Below are positions 21,726 to 22,852 of a stretch of DNA of 22,852 bases, in pieces. Origin of the DNA: an uncultured Oscillospiraceae bacterium (GTDB taxonomy: Bacteria > Bacillota > Clostridia > Oscillospirales > Acutalibacteraceae); contig USIA01000016.1 of NCBI GenBank assembly GCA_900554535.1, positions 1-22,852 on the forward strand, in the 5' to 3' direction. A program made the position numbers and the translations under genes. A model generated the notes under the pieces. It saw only the letters and a program-made list of their open reading frames with translations. It was not told the origin of the DNA and ran no database searches. Position 1 is the first letter of the stretch, and every line of letters starts with the position of its first letter.

Positions 21726-22085
21726 TTATTCCGCAACGACAAGTTGGGAGATATCTTCCTCAATGCCATCCTTCCACATACGGTCCAGGTCATAAAACGT
21801 ACGGGATTCCGGTGTGAACACATGCACCACCACGGTGCCATAATCCAGCAAAATCCACGAATTGCTTCGATAGCCCTCTACGTGGTCCGGCGCCACGCCC
21901 GCCTCCTTGAGCTGAAACTCCACTTCGTCCGCCAGAGACTTGACATGGGTGCTGCTGGTGCCGGTGGCAAGGACGAAGTAATCCGCGAGGGTGGAGACCT
22001 CGGAGATGCGGATCAACCGCAGTTGCTTTGCCTTTTTTGCGTCCAAAATCCGGACGGCTTTTTCTGCCAATGCTTTGGATTCCAT
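21726..22085 (-). CDS. rsfS: Ribosomal silencing factor RsfS
   Basis: A 119-aa Iojap/DUF143 protein that binds ribosomal protein uL14 and blocks subunit joining when nutrients are short. The blocks LADYFVLATGTSSTHVKSLA, GYRSNSWILLDYGTVVVHVF and ESRTFYDLDRMW are diagnostic. ATG 22085-22083 follows AAAGG and lies 4 bp after the yqeK stop. The C-terminal IEEDISQLVVAE is usual. Clostridial operons often have an LytR-CpsA-Psr gene between yqeK and rsfS; here the two are adjacent. Confidence 0.96.
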   Translation of the reverse strand: MESKALAEKAVRILDAKKAKQLRLIRISEVSTLADYFVLATGTSSTHVKSLADEVEFQLKEAGVAPDHVEGYRSNSWILLDYGTVVVHVFTPESRTFYDLDRMWKDGIEEDISQLVVAE

Positions 22086-22089
22086 TCGA

Positions 22090-22671
22090 TCAACCTTTCC
22101 GCGCCTGCTGGAGTGCCAGGGCAACTTCATTATAAGCCGCAACCGTATCCGGATGGATGGCAACCCCCTGCTGCGCCAAATCTGTAATGGTATAGGCCAG
22201 CTCCGCATGCATGACGGCAGCCAGGTCCTTTTTTGCGAGCCGGCGAAATTCCTCGACGCCTTTATAATCGCGTCCAACCGCGATAAAATCCGCTGTGAAC
22301 ACAATCTTTTCCAATAGCGACATGCCAGCGCGCCCGGTCGTGTGATAGCGCACAGCATCCAACAGTTCCTGGTCATGAATGTCCAGCGTCCGCTCGATAT
22401 ACGCTGCGCCGAGGATCGCGTGCCAGAGTTTTGGCGCCTGGCGTTCCACCGGGGTCAGCACAATCCCATACCGCTGCATGCAGGCCAGCTGCTCATCGTG
22501 CGGCATGTCCTTGACAATATCGTGCAGGATACCCGCCAGCTGTGCTTTATCCGGGTCGGCGCCATAACGATCCGCCAAATCGCGGGCTGCTTCGCTGACA
22601 TGGATGGAATGCGCATAACGGTAATCGCCCAAAAGCGGCCGGATAATTTTCTTATAAGGGGTAATATCCAT
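22090..22671 (-). CDS. yqeK: HD-domain hydrolase YqeK (Ap4A hydrolase)
   Basis: A 193-aa HD-superfamily metal-dependent enzyme that splits diadenosine tetraphosphate symmetrically into two ADP. Metal residues are visible: His21 in RYAHSIHV, the HD pair His50-Asp51 in GILHDIVKD, His84 in WHAILGA, His110 in RYHTTGR, and Asp128 in FTADFI. ATG 22671-22669 follows an AGGAG site that lies in the end of nadD. It overlaps neither neighbour but is separated by only a few bases on each side, so it is co-transcribed with nadD and rsfS. Confidence 0.95.
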   Translation of the reverse strand: MDITPYKKIIRPLLGDYRYAHSIHVSEAARDLADRYGADPDKAQLAGILHDIVKDMPHDEQLACMQRYGIVLTPVERQAPKLWHAILGAAYIERTLDIHDQELLDAVRYHTTGRAGMSLLEKIVFTADFIAVGRDYKGVEEFRRLAKKDLAAVMHAELAYTITDLAQQGVAIHPDTVAAYNEVALALQQARKG

Positions 22672-22674
22672 CTT

Positions 22675-22852
22675 TCACGGCTCCTGATATAAAGAATTTT
22701 TGGCAATATACCGCGCCACCGGCGGCGGCACCAGAGTATCGATTGGCTCACCCGCAGCGGCGGCAGCCCTTACCTGTGTCGAAGAAACCGGCAGATAGTG
22801 CACATCCCGCACGAGTGTTCGCCCGCCCTGCTGTTCCAAGCGGCGGGCATAC
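22675..22852 (-). CDS. nadD: Nicotinate-nucleotide adenylyltransferase NadD (C-terminal part, cut by window edge)
   Basis: The last 58 residues of NadD, which adenylates nicotinate mononucleotide in NAD synthesis. The minus-strand frame reads VHYLPVSSTQVRAAAAAGEP and then LVPPPVARYIAKNSLY before TGA at 22677-22675. The (I/V)SST motif followed by xVR is the conserved ATP-binding ISSTxIR element of the family, and VPxxVxxYI is its usual C-terminal helix. Three bases separate its stop from the yqeK start. The start of the gene and any operon promoter lie outside the window. Confidence 0.93.
   Translation of the reverse strand, partial: YARRLEQQGGRTLVRDVHYLPVSSTQVRAAAAAGEPIDTLVPPPVARYIAKNSLYQEP

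Noticed and set aside
20632..21795. Plus-strand open frame of about 387 codons opposite leuS
   Set aside because: It is the antisense shadow of leucyl-tRNA synthetase, and its predicted protein has no recognisable domain.

Overview
The window looks like chromosomal DNA of a low-redox, Gram-positive Clostridia-type bacterium (Bacillota, perhaps Oscillospirales-like). The evidence is strong AGGAGG-type ribosome sites, several GTG and TTG starts, sigma-A-like promoters, a Bacillus/Clostridium-type NupNOPQ transporter, a MtaB methylthiotransferase, and the nadD-yqeK-rsfS-leuS housekeeping string. The taxon is an inference. I see no insertion sequence, phage gene, CRISPR array, rRNA or tRNA.

Positions 1-9562 hold a purine-use operon read on the minus strand. 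A near-consensus promoter (9534-9562) is followed by a structured leader of about 130 nt that contains a complete intrinsic terminator. Then come an 8-oxoguanine-deaminase-like amidohydrolase, a BMP-family nucleoside-binding lipoprotein, a two-domain transport ATPase, two permeases, and XdhA and XdhB of a molybdenum xanthine dehydrogenase (XdhB runs off the left edge; an XdhC-type [2Fe-2S] subunit would be expected next). Together these would import purine nucleosides or bases, deaminate an (oxo)guanine-type base, and oxidise or reduce the purine ring. The leader resembles a transcription-attenuation switch, but I cannot assign it to a riboswitch class; it is the strongest candidate here for something undescribed.

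Positions 9733-12174 (minus) encode NrdR, a metal-binding TIM-barrel isomerase-like protein and a type I asparaginase. Positions 12495-14996 (plus) encode an unassigned, probably helical, small protein and an ABC-F ATPase with its own promoter and a structured leader. A bidirectional terminator separates the ABC-F gene from a minus-strand HPr-like protein that lacks the PTS active-site histidine. MtaB follows on plus (15404-16705).

Positions 16752-18433 hold a divergent pair: a membrane-anchored glycosyl-hydrolase-10-like protein (minus) and a DUF1294 membrane protein (plus). A long bidirectional terminator then closes the right-hand minus-strand operon: nadD (partial), yqeK, rsfS, leuS and a SAM methyltransferase.
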